Shown piece after piece: positions 61,276 through 64,000 of a stretch of 64,000 nucleotides of DNA. Position 1 is the stretch's first letter, and each line of letters opens with the position of its first letter. The stretch lies in assembly GCF_026672275.1 (NCBI RefSeq), contig NZ_JANQCD010000005.1, positions 62,001 to 126,000 of the forward strand. Reading direction: 5' to 3'. Source of the DNA: Marinifilum sp. D737 (GTDB lineage Bacteria > Bacteroidota > Bacteroidia > Bacteroidales > Marinifilaceae). Under the pieces are notes generated by a model. That model saw only the letters and a list, made by a program, of their open reading frames with translations, did not search any database and was not told the origin of the DNA. The position numbers and the translations under genes were made by a program.

Positions 61276-63012
61276 TTAAGGTGTTGTGATCGAACCAGCT
61301 CCAGTTAAGAAGTTAAGAGAGATATTGTCACCTGCAGTAACATTTACTCTATCCTGGTCACCACCAGTTCCTCTGAATTCAATTTTGTCATTAAGAACGA
61401 TGAATTCAGCTTGCCACCAATCACAGTTCAATGTTGGTGCATCAACATACATTCTTAATTCTCCATCATTAGGAACTCCATCAAATTTAATTACTTTATT
61501 GGTATTGTCAACAGTGAAAAGATCAGCAGGATCTCCACCATCCCATCCACCAAACACATTACCCATACCGTAAACCTTAGGCTCGGCAATTTCGATCGTG
61601 TTATTTGCTAAGTCAACAACAACCATGTAATATCCAGCTGTTGCAGGAACAGGAATGTCTGTACCACCTTTGGCGTAAACTCCATTGGTTGCATCACCAT
61701 CTCTACCAAAATCGTTTGACCATGCAGCTTGAGGAGCACATTTGAAGCTTCCTGAACCTTTCATCCAAACAATTTTCCAGAACAATTCAGGATGACTGTT
61801 AACAGGAACAAATTGAAGTTCGTTTTTCCAATCCCAGTTTTCATCATCAGGACCAACTCCATTACCAGTCATGTAAAGTTCAGTAGGAAATACAGGCTTA
61901 GCAACAATTGTAAAAGTACCTGCGTTTAGATCTACAGTAATGTCATATTCAGCATCACCACCATCGAAAGTAATGTTACCATTAGCAGTTTTAGGACCTA
62001 AGATACCAGTGTTACCATTTTCTTGGATGTTACCCCAATCAAGGTCACCCCAGCTTTGTTGGCCAATAAATTTGAATTGAGCACCATCTTTCAATGCTTT
62101 CTCAATAGTATAAACACCTTCGCTTACTTTAGTAAATGCAACAGCATTTTCAGCATCCCAGGTAGGATCGGTAGAATTGTAATCACCTACCATATAAAGG
62201 TTATCGTAATCAAAACCATAAGTAGCCGAACCTACTACATGCGAAGTAATGTTTAGTGAGCTCGATACAAAGTCAGCTTCAACTTTATACCATCCAGTTT
62301 CACCAGTGAATTTGAAGTTTCCAGCATCGTCACCAGCAGCTTCGATATTATCAGATTTTGTTGCGAATTTACCAAAGTTGTAATCATATCCATCACTACC
62401 TTGCTTTTCAGCAAATTTGAATAAACCATCTTTAGTAAGCTTCAAGTATTTGGTGTAAATGTCATTAGCACCATAAGCCTTTAAAGCTTTTGTTACATCT
62501 GATTCAGAAGTAGCCGTTCCATAGATGTAGAATTCTGATGGAATTGGTACATCAAGGTATGGAGTTACTTTCATAGAAACTGCATTCGAGTACAAGCTAT
62601 TTAGATCTTCATTTGCAAAAGCTCTAATTCTGGCTTCTAACTCTACTTTCTTTGCAGGAGGATATCTTCCTGATATCAATTCATTAAGACCTCCTACTGT
62701 GATTGTAGTTGTTGTTGCTGCAATTCTATCAAATTCCAATGGGTTGGCAAATTCATTACCTACAGTATCAATCTGAACGTAATATCTCACTCCAATAGGA
62801 TCTGCGAAAGTAGTTTCAGACCAGGTAAGTTCAACAATGGTTTCACCTTCGTTCTTTTTCATTAGAACCAGGTCGATTTCTTCCGCTAGTTCATTAAGTA
62901 CAGGTGCTGTACCTTGAACTGGTTCTGTTACATCTGGCGTGTCAAAATCATCGTCGCAGGCAACGAATAGAACCGCCAAAAGTGATATAAATAAATATTT
63001 TAAATTTTTCAT
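61276..63012 (-). CDS. SusE/SusF-like starch-binding outer-membrane lipoprotein
   Basis: This 578-residue lipoprotein (lipobox LFVACDDDFD) has an N-terminal SusE-type domain (LDE-like LNELAEEIDLVLMKKNEGETIV, VRYYVQIDTVGNEFANPLEF) and several SusF-type starch-binding modules starting at PSEFYIYG, DNLYMVGD, PTELYMTGNG and KVYGMGNVFGG. Aromatic and acidic residues such as WKIVWMKGSGSFK and WWQAEFIVLN fit binding of helical starch. It follows a SusE-like gene with a 2-bp gap and precedes the amylase. Confidence 0.85.
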   Translation of the reverse strand: MKNLKYLFISLLAVLFVACDDDFDTPDVTEPVQGTAPVLNELAEEIDLVLMKKNEGETIVELTWSETTFADPIGVRYYVQIDTVGNEFANPLEFDRIAATTTTITVGGLNELISGRYPPAKKVELEARIRAFANEDLNSLYSNAVSMKVTPYLDVPIPSEFYIYGTATSESDVTKALKAYGANDIYTKYLKLTKDGLFKFAEKQGSDGYDYNFGKFATKSDNIEAAGDDAGNFKFTGETGWYKVEADFVSSSLNITSHVVGSATYGFDYDNLYMVGDYNSTDPTWDAENAVAFTKVSEGVYTIEKALKDGAQFKFIGQQSWGDLDWGNIQENGNTGILGPKTANGNITFDGGDAEYDITVDLNAGTFTIVAKPVFPTELYMTGNGVGPDDENWDWKNELQFVPVNSHPELFWKIVWMKGSGSFKCAPQAAWSNDFGRDGDATNGVYAKGGTDIPVPATAGYYMVVVDLANNTIEIAEPKVYGMGNVFGGWDGGDPADLFTVDNTNKVIKFDGVPNDGELRMYVDAPTLNCDWWQAEFIVLNDKIEFRGTGGDQDRVNVTAGDNISLNFLTGAGSITTP

Positions 63013-63014
63013 GT

Positions 63015-64000
63015 TTATTCAATTTTACCAGTTTGATTAATAAAGTCAAGCTCTATGGTCTGTTCGCCTGCGTTAACATTAACTCTTTCCTGATCATCAC
63101 CAGCTTCTCTGTAAACAATCTTACCATCAAAGAATAAGAATTCAGCATGCCACCAGTCTCCAATATATGGGTGGGTAACGTGTAATCTAAGTTCTCCAGC
63201 TTGTAAGGATTTTGTTAAGAACATTTTCTTGTTCTCAGCATCTAACTTAAACTTGTTATCATCTACAACAGAACTAGTAGGCCACACATTACCAATGGTA
63301 GGACCTGTAATGTATATGTTAGCAGGTTCTATTAGTAACTTGTTTGTTGCTAAATTAACACCAACGGTATAATAGCCAGCAGTTCCCGGAACAGGAATAT
63401 CTTCACCTCTGTTGTCAGTAGTACCTAATGTGTACTCTCCAGTAGCAGGATCAGCATCTCCAATTTTACCGATTACTCCTTTGTAGTTTTCATCAGAACA
63501 AAGTTTGAAAGTACCATTAGCTTCCATCCAAACAATTGTCCAAGAATCATCTGGTTCACTATGAACTTTATTGAATTTAAGCTTGTTGTTTTGTGCAACA
63601 CGTCCAACACCATCACCAAATAGATAGAATGTTTCAGGAGCAAAAAGAATATCCAGATATGGAGTAGTTGCAAAGCTAACTGGTTCAGAATAAAGAGTGT
63701 CAACTCCTGATAAAGAGTAAGTCATAACTCTTGCAGAAACATTTGCTTCTACATCTACTGGCAATAAAAGAGATTCTGTAAGAAGCTCATTTAATGCTCC
63801 TACTGTGAAAGTAAAAGAATCGTCTGCAGCATCAATATCTAAAGTAACAGGATTTGCAAAATCGTTTGATGTAGCAAATTGAAGCTGATGAGTTGTAACA
63901 ATATCTACACCATATGATGCAGGAGTATATGTTATTTTAATTGATTCAGCTTTAATATCCTTAGAAATGTTCAAAGTAGAACCAAAACCTGTGATGTTAT
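63015..64000 (-). CDS. SusE-like starch-binding protein, 5' end outside the window
   Basis: The frame is open to the window edge; the sequence before the internal TTG codon at 63974 reads NITGFGSTLNISKD, so the true start lies beyond base 64000. Visible are the SusE-type N-terminal region (IKITYTPASYG, LQFATSNDFANPVTLD, VGALNELLTE) and two binding modules (FYLFGDGVGRVAQ, then NIYITGPTIGNVWPT). The WTIVWMEANGTFKL pattern matches the downstream protein. It is probably a surface lipoprotein. Confidence 0.8.
   Translation of the reverse strand, partial: NITGFGSTLNISKDIKAESIKITYTPASYGVDIVTTHQLQFATSNDFANPVTLDIDAADDSFTFTVGALNELLTESLLLPVDVEANVSARVMTYSLSGVDTLYSEPVSFATTPYLDILFAPETFYLFGDGVGRVAQNNKLKFNKVHSEPDDSWTIVWMEANGTFKLCSDENYKGVIGKIGDADPATGEYTLGTTDNRGEDIPVPGTAGYYTVGVNLATNKLLIEPANIYITGPTIGNVWPTSSVVDDNKFKLDAENKKMFLTKSLQAGELRLHVTHPYIGDWWHAEFLFFDGKIVYREAGDDQERVNVNAGEQTIELDFINQTGKIE

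Noticed and set aside
1-64000. tRNA, rRNA, riboswitch or prophage features
   Set aside because: I saw no T-loop/acceptor patterns, rRNA-like stretches, recognisable aptamers, integrases or phage genes.

Overview
The window looks like chromosomal DNA of a free-living, probably marine, Bacteroidota. The signs are SusC/SusD pairs, a T9SS C-terminal sorting domain, promoters with the TAnnTTTG -7 element, AT-rich spacers, and Bacteroidota families such as the DUF4493-like, SusE/SusF and HU-like proteins. The overall gene flavour suggests Marinifilaceae/Marinilabiliales, but this is inference. There are no rRNA or tRNA genes, CRISPR arrays or intact transposases.

Layout: (1) 1-11.8 kb holds housekeeping genes: an M1 peptidase 3' part, a nucleoid-associated protein, a transglutaminase-like protein, an M14 carboxypeptidase, mltG, murB, a threonine aldolase and a phosphoesterase. 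The spacers here are rich in repeats: two clusters of short palindromes, a MITE-like insertion inside one of them, and a 21-bp tandem array. (2) 11.9-31.1 kb is a polysaccharide utilisation locus (PUL). A long minus-strand operon encodes a DUF4493-like lipoprotein, SusC, SusD, a GH144-type glucanase, a two-module surface lipoprotein, a GH3 and a GH97. Beside it lie a diverged glycoamylase-fold lipoprotein, a membrane-spanning propeller/Y_Y_Y/LuxR-type regulator and a second GH144-type enzyme. GH144 with GH3 points to beta-1,2-glucan as substrate. The GH97 hints at an added alpha-linkage, for example in alpha-1,6-closed cyclic glucans; this is a hypothesis. (3) 31.5-34.9 kb encodes an AraC regulator divergent from a sugar MFS importer and a ROK kinase, a plausible route for the released glucose. 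(4) 35.1-48.9 kb holds a coiled-coil lipoprotein, a DoxX-like protein, citrate synthase, an ABC-F ATPase, an orphan Cache/PAS histidine kinase, a C69 dipeptidase, a CvfB-like S1 protein and an unusual tandem-duplicated carboxyltransferase. (5) 49.3-55.5 kb holds an FtsX-type ABC exporter and a divergent NtrC-type two-component system. (6) 55.7-57.7 kb holds an HU-like gene broken by two amber codons and a secreted protein with three EF-hand-like loops. (7) 57.8 kb to the end is the 3' part of a starch locus: a T9SS-exported GH13 amylase, a SusF-like and a partial SusE-like protein.

The points most worth a second look are the three-paralogue glycoamylase PUL with matching upstream DNA blocks and hairpins between its enzyme cistrons, the 1,153-residue double carboxyltransferase without a biotin domain, the 21-bp array open in three frames, the nested palindrome/MITE structure, and the double-amber HU-like gene.
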